64,000 nucleotides of DNA. It comes from Tessaracoccus oleiagri (GTDB lineage: Bacteria; Actinomycetota; Actinomycetes; Propionibacteriales; Propionibacteriaceae). The stretch is taken from contig NZ_FNGP01000001.1 in the NCBI RefSeq assembly GCF_900103275.1, positions 496,001 through 560,000 of the forward strand, given 5' to 3'. Below are positions 7,285 through 15,367 of the stretch, one piece after another. A program made the position numbers and the translations under genes. Below the pieces are notes generated by a model that saw only the letters and a list, made by a program, of their open reading frames with translations, was not told where the DNA came from and made no database searches. Each line of letters begins with the position of its first letter. Positions within the stretch are counted from its first letter, which is position 1.

Positions 7285-8769
7285 CTACTGGTCCTTCACG
7301 GAGGCGCGGCTGGAGCCGACGACGTCGCCCGCCTTCCACTCCGCCCACTCGGGGCGGCCCGACATGAACCGTTCGATCTCGGCCGGGGAGGCCTGGAGCT
7401 TCGGGTCGTGCTTGAGGTACCAGCGGGTCTCGCGGGCGATGAGCCCCGAGAGGATCAGCAGGCCGATCAGGTTCGGCAGCGCCATGAGGCCGTTCATGAT
7501 GTCGGAGAAGTTCCACACCACGCCCAGCTCGAGGGTGGCCCCGGCGAAGACGACCAGCGCGAACAGCACGCGGAACGGCATCACGAGGCCGCGGCCGAAG
7601 AGGCGCTCGATGTTGCGCTCGCCGTAGTAGGCCCAGCCAAGGATGGTGGAGTAGGCGAAGAGGATGATGCCCAGCGTCACCACGTAGTGGCCCCACTGGC
7701 CCGGCAGGCCGTGGGTGAAGGCCTCGCCCGTCATGACCGCGGCGGAGAGCTGCTCCCCCGCGGAGTCGGTCACCGACCACGCGCCGGTGGCGATGATCAC
7801 GAGACCGGTGCAGCTGACCACGATGATGGTGTCGATGAAGGTTTGCGTCATCGAGACGAGGCCCTGGCGCACTGGGTGCGACGTCTTCGCGGCGGCCGCA
7901 GCGATGGCCGCCGAGCCCATGCCCGACTCATTCGAGAAGAGGCCGCGGGCGACGCCGTACTGGACGGCCAGCATGATGGTCGAGCCCAGGAAGCCGCCTG
8001 CAGCGGCGGTGCCGGTGAACGCGTCGGTGAAGATCAGGCCGAAGGCCGCGGGCAGCTCGCCGACGTTGACGATCAGGATGTAGATCGCTGCGACGACGTA
8101 GAAGACGATCATGATCGGCACGAGGTTTGCGGTGACGCGGCCGATCGACTTGATGCCGCCGACGAGGACGAGCAGCGTCAGGATCGTGAGGATGAGGCCC
8201 GTCACCCACGTCGGGACGCCGAAGGAGCCTTCGACGTTGCTGGCGATGGCGTTGCCCTGGGTCATGTTGCCGATGCCGAACGACGCGATGACGGCGAAGA
8301 TCGCGAAGGCGAGCGCGAGCACCTTCCCGATCGGGTGCTTGATGGCGTGCTGCAGGTAGTACTGCGGGCCGCCGGACTTCTCGCCGGCGACGTCGGTCTT
8401 GCGGAAGCGTACGGCGAGGAACGCTTCGGAGTACTTGCTGGCCATGCCGAGCAGGCCGGTGACCCACATCCAGAAGAGGGCGCCCGGGCCGCCGATGCCG
8501 ATGGCCGTGGCGACGCCGACGATGTTGCCGGTGCCCACCGTCGCGGCCAGCGCCGTGGTGAGCGCCTGGAACTGGGAGATGTCACCCTCGGAGTCGGGGT
8601 CGCGTCGTCGCAGGATCCCGAGGTGTAGCCCCGGGCCAAGCTTGAGGAACTGGATCCCTCCGAGCCGAATCGTCAGGTACAGGCCCGTGCCGAGCAGCAG
8701 GGGGATGAGGAAGAAGGGTCCCCAAATCCAGCCGGCCACTGTGCCGAGCCAATCCTCGAGCGCTTCCAT
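7285..8769 (-). CDS. alanine/glycine:cation symporter (AGCS family)
   Basis: A 494-aa membrane protein of the sodium:alanine symporter family (AgcS/DagA type), importing alanine or glycine with Na+ or H+. The family signature is visible in GTGNIVGVATAIGIGGPGALFWMW (read in two parts) and in GLFSNESGMGSAAIAAAAA, which contains the substrate-binding region. There are about eleven hydrophobic segments and a hydrophilic C-terminal tail ending ASVKDQ. The ATG at 8769 has GGAGG 6 nt upstream; the longer open frame upstream is not coding. The Na+ gradient it would use could be maintained by the Mrp antiporter encoded at 48.6-54.9 kb (inference). Confidence 0.92.
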   Translation of the reverse strand: MEALEDWLGTVAGWIWGPFFLIPLLLGTGLYLTIRLGGIQFLKLGPGLHLGILRRRDPDSEGDISQFQALTTALAATVGTGNIVGVATAIGIGGPGALFWMWVTGLLGMASKYSEAFLAVRFRKTDVAGEKSGGPQYYLQHAIKHPIGKVLALAFAIFAVIASFGIGNMTQGNAIASNVEGSFGVPTWVTGLILTILTLLVLVGGIKSIGRVTANLVPIMIVFYVVAAIYILIVNVGELPAAFGLIFTDAFTGTAAAGGFLGSTIMLAVQYGVARGLFSNESGMGSAAIAAAAAKTSHPVRQGLVSMTQTFIDTIIVVSCTGLVIIATGAWSVTDSAGEQLSAAVMTGEAFTHGLPGQWGHYVVTLGIILFAYSTILGWAYYGERNIERLFGRGLVMPFRVLFALVVFAGATLELGVVWNFSDIMNGLMALPNLIGLLILSGLIARETRWYLKHDPKLQASPAEIERFMSGRPEWAEWKAGDVVGSSRASVKDQ

Positions 8770-8949
8770 CGTTCGCCTCCTCCGGTCGAGGCCCCGCCGT
8801 TGGGGCTGGTCGCAACGTACCTGCTCATTCCGCGCTGGCGAGGTATTTCCGGCATTTGGCGGCCGATTCTCTGAAGTTCTCCGGTGCGATATGGCGGGGC
8901 GTCGGCACGGCGACGGTGCACGATGGTCACTGGAGGAAGGAGGCCACCG

Positions 8950-9381
8950 ATGGCCAACGAGACCTGGAGCGACGCCGAGCGCGCCGCTATGAAGGCGCAC
9001 GCCGACGAGCAGAAGAAGGCCGCGAAGCGCAAGGGTGCCGCCGGCAAGAAGGACGACACCGCCGACGTGCTCGCCGCCATCGAGAAGATGTCCCCGAAGG
9101 ACAAGGCGATCGGCGAGCGGCTGCACGCCCTCATCACTGAGGCGGCGCCCGACCTCGCTCCCCGCACCTGGTACGGCATGCCCGCCTACGCGCTGGACGG
9201 GAAGGTGGTCGTGCACTTCCAGGAGGCCGGCAAATTCAAGACGCGCTACCTGACGTTGGGCTTCAGCGACCGCGCGAACCTCGACGACGGCGCGATGTGG
9301 CCCACGTCGTACGCCATCGACGAGCTCACCGAGGAAGCAGAGCACCGCGTCCGCGAGCTCGTCCGCCGCGCGGTCTCCTGA
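8950..9381 (+). CDS. DUF1801 / YdhG-like protein
   Basis: A 143-aa soluble protein. After a lysine-rich N-terminus (residues 20-35) it carries a DUF1801/YdhG-type domain with the conserved WYGMPAYALDGKVVVHFQ strand region and a terminal TRYLTLGFSDRANLDDG segment. Members related to Bacillus FrataxIn-like Fra (YdhG) bind iron, but most are uncharacterised, so function stays open. The start at 8950 is fixed by AGGAAGGAGG just upstream; an open frame continues 5' without an RBS. It is a single gene, divergent from the AGCS symporter. Confidence 0.7.
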   Translation: MANETWSDAERAAMKAHADEQKKAAKRKGAAGKKDDTADVLAAIEKMSPKDKAIGERLHALITEAAPDLAPRTWYGMPAYALDGKVVVHFQEAGKFKTRYLTLGFSDRANLDDGAMWPTSYAIDELTEEAEHRVRELVRRAVS

Positions 9382-9439
9382 GCGGTTGGAGACTGCTCAC
9401 CGGACTCTAATGGTCCTCTCACCCGCTCGACGTAGCGTG

Positions 9440-10120
9440 ATGGACATGAAGCGCAACCAGAAGATCAGCAGCCTGGCCCTGGCGGTTCTCGCCACGGCAG
9501 CCCTCGGCGCCTGTAGCGCCGACGACACCACGGAGGCGCCCGAGCCCGCGGTCACCGTCGCCGGGCCCTCCGAGGTGGTCCCCACGGAGTCCGAGGCGAG
9601 CGCCTCCGAGTCCGAGACCACGCCCTCCGCCACCCCGACCTCCGAGTCGGCCGCGCCCATCGAGTCGGTGACGCCGTCCTCCGACGCACAACTCGTCGCC
9701 GGTACGGTCGAGGACGCGGCCATCGCCCGCGAACTGGCCCTGGCGCACGTCGCCGACGCCGGTGGTGCCGGCGGCGTCGTTATCGGCCAGGACCTCGAGG
9801 ACCGCGACAACCGCTGGGACGTCGACGTGCTCGCCGGCGACCAGCTCTACGAGGTCAAGGTCCGCACGACCGGCGAGTCGACCGCCACCGACGAGCAGGA
9901 GTCGGCCGACGACGATGACCGCGACGCGGCCGCCGCGAGCGTCACCGTCGAACAGGCCATCGATGCCGCCCTCGCCCACACGGCGGGGATCATCGAGGAG
10001 ATCAAGTGGGAGGACGACGACCGCGCCGGCTGGAAGGTCGACGTGGTTCCCACCGGCCAGGACGACGAGGTGGAACTCCGCGTCGACCCGAGCACCGCCG
10101 CGGTGACCGTCGAGGGCTGA
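9440..10120 (+). CDS. lipoprotein with PepSY-like domains
   Basis: A 226-aa predicted lipoprotein with a basic start (MDMKRNQK), a hydrophobic core and lipobox LGAC, after which mature protein begins at the Cys. A Ser/Thr/Glu-rich linker (about residues 30-75) precedes two PepSY-like alpha/beta modules (AIARELALAHV..VVIGQDL..RWDVDVLAGDQLYEVKV and VEQAIDAALAH..IIEEIKWE..GWKVDVV..LRVDPSTAAV). PepSY modules are often found outside the membrane and may inhibit proteases or bind ligands. ATG 9440 or 9446 are both possible; neither has a strong RBS. It is followed by a convincing terminator. Confidence 0.75.
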   Translation: MDMKRNQKISSLALAVLATAALGACSADDTTEAPEPAVTVAGPSEVVPTESEASASESETTPSATPTSESAAPIESVTPSSDAQLVAGTVEDAAIARELALAHVADAGGAGGVVIGQDLEDRDNRWDVDVLAGDQLYEVKVRTTGESTATDEQESADDDDRDAAAASVTVEQAIDAALAHTAGIIEEIKWEDDDRAGWKVDVVPTGQDDEVELRVDPSTAAVTVEG

Positions 10121-10137
10121 CCCACCCCGCCGGAGTT

Positions 10138-10175
10138 CGGCATCCTGTGCGGCTTTGACGCCGCACAGGATGCCG
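10138..10175. terminator. bidirectional terminator hairpin
   Basis: A perfect 16-bp stem (10138-10153 with 10160-10175) with a 6-nt loop sits between the convergent lipoprotein and copper-ATPase genes, 17 nt and 11 nt from their stop codons. Confidence 0.85.
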
Positions 10176-10186
10176 TTCTCCGGGCC

Positions 10187-12334
10187 TCAGGAGCGTGCCA
10201 TCACCCTCGCCGTACTGCGCTCCGGGGTGAGGTCAAGGCGACGGAGCAGCTGCGCGTTGAGCGCCACGATCACCGTGGAGAGCGACATCAGCAGCGCGCC
10301 GACACTCATCGGCATCACGAACCCGATGGGCGCGAGCGCCCCGGCGGCGAGCGGGACGGAGACCAGGTTGTAGCCGGCGGCCCACCAGAGGTTCTGCTTC
10401 ATCTTCCGGTAGGACTCGCGCGACAACTCGATCACCGACAGCACCGACCGCGGGTCCGACGACGCGAGGATGACCCCGGCGGAGCCGATCGCCACGTCGG
10501 TGCCCGCACCGATGGCGATGCCGACGTCCGCCTGCGCCAGCGCGGGAGCGTCGTTCACGCCGTCGCCCACCATCGCGACCTTCCTCCCCTCGGACTGCAG
10601 CTGCGACACCTTCGCGGCCTTGTCCTCGGGCCGGACCCCGGCGAAGACCCGGTCGATGCCGAGGTCGCTGCCCACGTGATTCGCCACCGCCTCGGCGTCG
10701 CCGGTGATCATCACGACCTGGAGGCCGAGCGCGTGCAGGGCGTCCACCGCCTCGCGCGACTCCTGACGCACCTCGTCCTCGAGCCTCAGCGCGCCGGTCA
10801 CCCGGCCGTCGACGAGCACGTGCAGGATGATCGCGCCCTCAGCACGCCAACTATCCGCGACGGGGAGCTCACCCTGCCCCTGCTGCTCCAGCAGGTTCGG
10901 GCCGCCGACCTCGACCGTGCGCCCGCCGACGTCCGCCCGCACCCCGACCGCCGGCGACGAGGTGAAGTCGCCGGGGTGCGCCACCTGCAGCTCGCGCCGC
11001 TCGGCGCCGCGCACGATCGCCTTGGCCAGGGGGTGCTCCGACGGGAGCTCGGCGGCCGCGGCCAGCGCCAGCACCTCGTCCTCGTCCCAGCCTTCCGCAG
11101 GCTCCACCGTCACGACCGTGGGCTCCCCCTTGGTGAGGGTGCCGGTCTTGTCGAAGAGGACGGTGTCGACGGTGCGCATCGACTCGAGCGCGAGCCGGTC
11201 CTTGACCAGCACGCCGCCCTTCGCGGCCCGCTCCGTCGCGATCGACACCACCAGCGGGATCGCCAGCCCGAGCGCGTGCGGACATGCGATCACGAGCACG
11301 GTGATCACCCGAACGACCGCGACCTCGGGCGTCCCGAGCAGCGACCACACCACCGCGGTGACCACCGCCGCGCCGAGCGCGAACCAGAACAGCCAGCCTG
11401 CGGCGGTGTCGGCGAGCCGCTGCGCCCGCGACGAGGACGCCTGGGCGTCGGCGACGAGCTTCCGGATCCCGGCCAGCGTGGTCTCCTCACCCGTCGCCGT
11501 CACCCGCACGCGCAGACCGGAGTCGGTGGCGACCGTGCCCGCGACGACGTGGTCGCCCTCACCCCGTCGCACCGTCCGCGACTCGCCGGTGATCATCGAC
11601 TCGTCCAGCGATGCGCTGCCGTCCACGATCTCGCCGTCGGCGGGGATCGCCGCGCCCGGTCGGACGAGGACGACGTCGCCCGTCGCCAACTCGTCCGGGG
11701 ACACCTCGACGATGTCGTCGCCGACGACCTTCTCGGCGCGGTCGGGCAGCAGCGCGGCCAGGGAGTCCAGTGCGGACGTGGTCTGCGCCAGCGACCGCAT
11801 CTCGATCCAGTGGCCGAGCAGCATGATCACGATCAGCAGCGCGAGCTCCCACCAGAAGTCGAGCTCGTGCCCGAGCAGGCCGAGGTTCGAGCCCCACGAC
11901 GCGACGAACGCGACGGTGATGCCGAGCGAGATGAGCGTCATCATGCCGGGCTTCCGGTCCCGCAGCTCCTGGACGGCGCCCGTGAGGAACGGCCGCCCGC
12001 CCCAGACGTACATCACGGTGCCGAGGACGGGTGAGACCCAGGTGGTCCAGCCGTCCATCGGCAGTTCGTAGCCCAGCAGCATCGCGAACATCGGGTTGAA
12101 GCCGACGACCGGGATCGCCAGCAGGAGCATCACGAGGAACAGTCGCCGGAACATCCCGACGTGGTCCCCGTGACCCGCATGCCCGCCGTGGCCGCCGTGG
12201 CCGCCGTGCGCGTCATGGTCCTGATGTCCCGTGTGCTCGTCTCCTCCGACGTGCATGCCGTGCTGGGTGTGCTCGGCGTGCTTCGCGTGGCCCTCGTGCT
12301 CCTTGGCCGGAGCGTGTGTGTGGTGATCGGTCAT
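10187..12334 (-). CDS. copB: copper/silver-exporting P1B-type ATPase, CopB-like
   Basis: A 715-aa heavy-metal-exporting P-type ATPase of the inner membrane. Residues 1-60 form a His-rich metal-binding tail in place of CxxC HMA domains. The transmembrane metal motif is CPH (IACPHALGLAIP), the P1B-3/CopB signature associated with Cu or Ag export. Catalytic motifs include TGES in the actuator, the phosphorylated Asp in DKTGTLTKGEP, the SEHPLA nucleotide-binding loop and MVGDGVNDAPAL. The ATG at 12334 has GGAGG about 9 nt upstream. A CsoR-like palindrome lies 25 nt upstream of the start, implying copper-responsive repression. No CsoR gene or copper chaperone is in the window. Confidence 0.92.
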   Translation of the reverse strand: MTDHHTHAPAKEHEGHAKHAEHTQHGMHVGGDEHTGHQDHDAHGGHGGHGGHAGHGDHVGMFRRLFLVMLLLAIPVVGFNPMFAMLLGYELPMDGWTTWVSPVLGTVMYVWGGRPFLTGAVQELRDRKPGMMTLISLGITVAFVASWGSNLGLLGHELDFWWELALLIVIMLLGHWIEMRSLAQTTSALDSLAALLPDRAEKVVGDDIVEVSPDELATGDVVLVRPGAAIPADGEIVDGSASLDESMITGESRTVRRGEGDHVVAGTVATDSGLRVRVTATGEETTLAGIRKLVADAQASSSRAQRLADTAAGWLFWFALGAAVVTAVVWSLLGTPEVAVVRVITVLVIACPHALGLAIPLVVSIATERAAKGGVLVKDRLALESMRTVDTVLFDKTGTLTKGEPTVVTVEPAEGWDEDEVLALAAAAELPSEHPLAKAIVRGAERRELQVAHPGDFTSSPAVGVRADVGGRTVEVGGPNLLEQQGQGELPVADSWRAEGAIILHVLVDGRVTGALRLEDEVRQESREAVDALHALGLQVVMITGDAEAVANHVGSDLGIDRVFAGVRPEDKAAKVSQLQSEGRKVAMVGDGVNDAPALAQADVGIAIGAGTDVAIGSAGVILASSDPRSVLSVIELSRESYRKMKQNLWWAAGYNLVSVPLAAGALAPIGFVMPMSVGALLMSLSTVIVALNAQLLRRLDLTPERSTARVMARS

Positions 12335-12358
12335 AGTCCTTACCTCCACCCCCAACCT

Positions 12359-12375
12359 ATACCCCCTGGGGGTAT
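12359..12375. promoter_or_regulatory. CsoR-like copper operator
   Basis: ATACCCCCTGGGGGTAT is a perfect 17-bp palindrome around a central T, matching the G-tract operators recognised by CsoR/RcnR-family repressors. It lies between the copper ATPase start (12334, minus strand) and the VOC gene (12456, plus strand). Confidence 0.8.
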
Positions 12376-12455
12376 CAGCTCAAGAGTTGTCGCAAACCCG
12401 TTTCCTGCGACCTCGCGGACTTACGATGGCCCCATCCGGCGACCAAGGAGGAGCC

Positions 12456-12833
12456 ATGCCCCACGGCGACATCACCCATCTCGACATCCCCGTCAACGAC
12501 TTCGGCAAGGCCACGGCGTTCTACCGCGACCTCTTCGGCTGGGACATCCAGGAGTACCCCGGCTTCGAGGGCTACCCGATGTGGCAGGCGCCCAACAAGG
12601 TCAGCGGCGGGGGTCTCGCCGACCGCGCCACCTCCCCCACCAAGCACCCGGTGGCGTTCGTCGAGGTGGACAGCATCGACGACGTGCTCGCGAAGGCGAC
12701 GGCAGCGGGCGGCCAGATCGTGTCAGAGAAGATGCCCATCGACGCCACCAGCTGGCTCGCCACCTTCCAGGACCCCGACGGCAACGTCATCGGCCTCTAC
12801 GAGGGCAGGACCGACACGAGCGAGCAAGGCTGA
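12456..12833 (+). CDS. VOC (glyoxalase/bleomycin resistance) family protein
   Basis: A 125-aa single-domain VOC protein with paired beta-alpha-beta-beta-beta modules: DITHLDIPVNDFGKATAFYRDLFGW at the N-terminus (read in two parts) and FVEVDSIDDVLAKATAAGG followed by FQDPDGNVIGLYE at the C-terminus. The metal-ligand positions His (THLDI) and the terminal Glu (LYEG) are present. Similar proteins are annotated as glyoxalases or dioxygenase-like, and the substrate cannot be inferred. AAGGAGGAG directly precedes ATG 12456; a longer frame upstream overlaps the CsoR-like promoter region and is rejected. Confidence 0.8.
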   Translation: MPHGDITHLDIPVNDFGKATAFYRDLFGWDIQEYPGFEGYPMWQAPNKVSGGGLADRATSPTKHPVAFVEVDSIDDVLAKATAAGGQIVSEKMPIDATSWLATFQDPDGNVIGLYEGRTDTSEQG

Positions 12834-12881
12834 CGAGCCAGCCCTTGCGGCGCGGGCACGTCGCCCAGCAGACTCGTGCCC

Positions 12882-13895
12882 ATGCAGCTTGATTGCCGCC
12901 CGGCCAACCTCGACGACGAGCGCGAACTCGAGCAGATCGGTCGCCTCCTCATCGCCGACGAGATCGCCACCTACGGCGGCGCCGAGGGGCGCACGCCCGA
13001 GGCCACCCGGATCGAGCTCAGCTCCACGCGGTACTGGGACGTGCGGTCACACGTCGCCGTCGACGAGTCGGGCGACGTGGTGGCCTTCGCCCAACTCCTG
13101 CTGCCGCAGGCCGAGAACCTCGACCAGGTGATGGTCGTCCTCTACGTCCATCCCGACCGCCGCGGGCAGCGCATCGGCGGCCGGTTCGTCGACCACCTCC
13201 TCCCGCACATCCGGGAGGCGGGGCGACCCGTCGTCGTCGGCTGGCCGGTGCTGCCGCCGGACCAGGACGACGCGCCCGGCGCCCGACTCTGCACCCGGAT
13301 CGGCCTCACCCGCCGGTCAGTGGCGGCGATCCGCGCCTGTCCGCTGCCCATCCCCGAGGAGGTCGCCGCGGAACTGCAGGCCGAGGTGGACGGCAAGCTC
13401 GGCGACTACCGCATCGAACTCTGGACCGGCAGGATCCCCGATGAGCACATCGAGGCCTTCTGCGTGCTGCAGCGCCAGCTCGACGCCGACGACCCGCGCG
13501 AGGAGTACGAGGACGAGCCGAGCAACTACTCCCCCGAACGGCTCCGCGTGGCCGAGGAGCGGATGTTCGCCGGCGGGAAGAACCGCATCCTCGCCGTTGC
13601 GTTCGCGCCCGACGGGGCGATCGTCGGCATGTCGGAGATCATCTACAGCACCGTGCCGGGGACGACCTTCGCCCATCAGGAGGACACCGTCGTGATGCCG
13701 GGGCACCGCGGGCACCGGCTCGGACTGGGACTGAAGCTCGCGACGCACCGCCGGGCGTCGGAGGTGGCGCCACACCTCAAGGTGCTGATCACGTACAACT
13801 CCCACATCAACGACCAGATGATCGGCATCAACGAGCGGCTCGGGTACCGGCTCATCGCACGGGAGGGCGCCTTCCAAGGGCGACTCGACGGCTGA
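12882..13895 (+). CDS. GNAT N-acetyltransferase with two GNAT-like domains (paralogue of 2084-3145)
   Basis: A 337-aa protein with an N-terminal GNAT domain (VLYVHPDRRGQRIGGRFVDHLL, motif A) and a C-terminal one (VVMPGHRGHRLGLGLKLATH, then INERLGYRLIAREGAF). It would acetylate an unknown amine using acetyl-CoA. Domain order and C-terminal pattern match the protein at 2084-3145, pointing to an older duplication. The ATG at 12882 is preferred over a GTG two codons earlier. It follows the VOC gene by 48 nt on the same strand and could share its transcript. Confidence 0.8.
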   Translation: MQLDCRPANLDDERELEQIGRLLIADEIATYGGAEGRTPEATRIELSSTRYWDVRSHVAVDESGDVVAFAQLLLPQAENLDQVMVVLYVHPDRRGQRIGGRFVDHLLPHIREAGRPVVVGWPVLPPDQDDAPGARLCTRIGLTRRSVAAIRACPLPIPEEVAAELQAEVDGKLGDYRIELWTGRIPDEHIEAFCVLQRQLDADDPREEYEDEPSNYSPERLRVAEERMFAGGKNRILAVAFAPDGAIVGMSEIIYSTVPGTTFAHQEDTVVMPGHRGHRLGLGLKLATHRRASEVAPHLKVLITYNSHINDQMIGINERLGYRLIAREGAFQGRLDG

Positions 13896-13947
13896 CCGTT
13901 CGCGGAAATCTCCGCTCGTCGCGGTGGGATGTGGGAAGGTGATCGGC

Positions 13948-14601
13948 ATGGCGAGTGTCGACGACGTGGGACCCGGGGACGGGTCGGAACTCGTGCCCGC
14001 CACCGGCTTCGACAGCCTCTGGCGGATGCAGTTCGGCGCCGACGTCGACGGCCACCGCTACACCCTCGAGGCCGACGTGCTCGGCTGGGACGAGGAGTGC
14101 TTCCTCTACCGGGACGGCGTGCAGGTGGCCGTCGCGACGAGTCCGGCGACGTTCCCCCTCGCCGAACTGGCCACGACTCCCAAGCATGCGGTGGGCGCTG
14201 CCGGGCGCGAACACCGGTCGGACGCGCGGATCGAGGCGCGGATCGGCTGGTTCGGGATGCGACGGGCCCACGTCGTCACCGCCGAGGGCGAGCGGGAGAT
14301 GACGCCGCTGAAGGGCTCGTGGGAGTACCGGCGGGCGAAGTTCTCCGCCCGGCAGCCCGCGCTCGCGGTCGCCGGGGTCGTCGTCGCGGCCATCCTGCTG
14401 CTGGCGGCCCTGTTCCTGGAGGTCACGCAGTCGGTCCAGTGGGTGACGCGCGCCGACTGGTTCGACGCGGTCTCCGCCTGGGAGTACGCCGCCCCGGTGG
14501 ACCTGCCGCTCGCCGCGAACATCGGCATCACCCTGGTGGGCATCCTGGCCGCCGCCTACTGCGCGATCAACCTCCGCCACCGCTGGCTCTACAGCGACTG
14601 A
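13948..14601 (+). CDS. two-TM membrane protein of unknown function
   Basis: A 217-aa protein that I do not recognise. The first 130 residues are soluble and beta-rich, with WRMQFGADVDGHRYTLEADV and a EARIGWFGMRRAHVV strand pair. Two hydrophobic helices follow (about residues 133-155, rich in AVAGVVVAAILLLAALFL, and about 190-210, IGITLVGILAAAYCAINL). It ends with a short basic/aromatic tail (RHRWLYSD). ATG 13948 follows GGAAGGTG; a GTG eight codons earlier is possible. It stands alone, with a large imperfect hairpin just after its stop. Confidence 0.65.
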   Translation: MASVDDVGPGDGSELVPATGFDSLWRMQFGADVDGHRYTLEADVLGWDEECFLYRDGVQVAVATSPATFPLAELATTPKHAVGAAGREHRSDARIEARIGWFGMRRAHVVTAEGEREMTPLKGSWEYRRAKFSARQPALAVAGVVVAAILLLAALFLEVTQSVQWVTRADWFDAVSAWEYAAPVDLPLAANIGITLVGILAAAYCAINLRHRWLYSD

Positions 14602-14627
14602 GCGCGCCGCCGAGGGCGGTGCCGGAA

Positions 14628-14695
14628 TTATGGGGTGGGCTCACTGCCGTTGAGCCCCCTGGGGAGGGCTGAGCGGCAGAAACCTCACCCCTAAA
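14628..14695. repeat. long imperfect inverted repeat / hairpin
   Basis: Arms 14628-14657 and 14666-14695 pair over about 30 positions with six or seven mismatches and an 8-nt loop. The element fills the gap between the convergent genes ending at 14601 and 14696. It probably terminates both, but it shares size, arm length and a TGAG(G/T)TTTCTG core with the perfect hairpin at 1596-1674. Confidence 0.75.
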
Positions 14696-15358
14696 TCAGT
14701 CCACCAGGTCCGCGTCGTGCACCAGGAGCGCCACCTGGGTGCGGTTGGTGCAGCCGAGCTTCGCGAGGATCCTGGTGACGGTGGCCTTCACCGTGGCCAC
14801 CGACTGGTAGAGCTTCCCGGCGATCTCCGCGTTGGAAAGCCCGCGGCCGAGCTCGACCGCCACCTCGAGTTCCCGCTCCGACAAGCCGTCCAGCTCCGCC
14901 CGGGCCCGCCGGATGCGCTCGTCGCCGGGATGCGACGTGGCCGCCGCGATCACCGCCGACACCACCTGTGGCGACAGCGCCCGCTCCCCGTCCGCGGCCC
15001 GGCGGATCGCCTCCACCATCTCCGGCGGGGCGGTGTCCTTCAGCAGGAATCCGTGGGCGCCGGCCCGCAGCGCCTCGACGACGAGGTCGTCGGACGAGAA
15101 AGTCGTGAGGACGATCACCTTGGGCGGGTCGGGCAGCGCCAGCACCTGCCGGGTGGCGGCGACCCCGTCGACGCGCGGCATGCGGATGTCCATGAGGACG
15201 ATGTCCGGCCGGTGTGCCTCGACGAGCGGGACCGCGTCGGACCCGTCGGCGCCCTCCCCGACGATCTCGAAGCCGGACCGGCCGCCGCCCAGCAGCATGC
15301 CGAGCCCCGCGCGGACGAGCGCGTCATCGTCGATGATGACCAACCGGATCGTGTGCAC
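14696..15358 (-). CDS. two-component response regulator, NarL/LuxR family
   Basis: A 220-aa response regulator. The receiver domain (about 1-120) shows the acidic pocket IIDDD, phospho-acceptor Asp in IVLMDIRMPRVDG, the Thr in VIVLTTFSS and the conserved Lys in FLLKDTAPPEM. The C-terminal LuxR-type HTH (about 150-215) shows LSERELEVAVELGRGLSNAEIA and VATVKATVTRILAKLGCTNR. It is encoded 9 nt after the histidine kinase and would be phosphorylated by it. The divergent ABC exporter is the likely target. Confidence 0.92.
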   Translation of the reverse strand: MHTIRLVIIDDDALVRAGLGMLLGGGRSGFEIVGEGADGSDAVPLVEAHRPDIVLMDIRMPRVDGVAATRQVLALPDPPKVIVLTTFSSDDLVVEALRAGAHGFLLKDTAPPEMVEAIRRAADGERALSPQVVSAVIAAATSHPGDERIRRARAELDGLSERELEVAVELGRGLSNAEIAGKLYQSVATVKATVTRILAKLGCTNRTQVALLVHDADLVD

Positions 15359-15367
15359 GTCGTCAGC

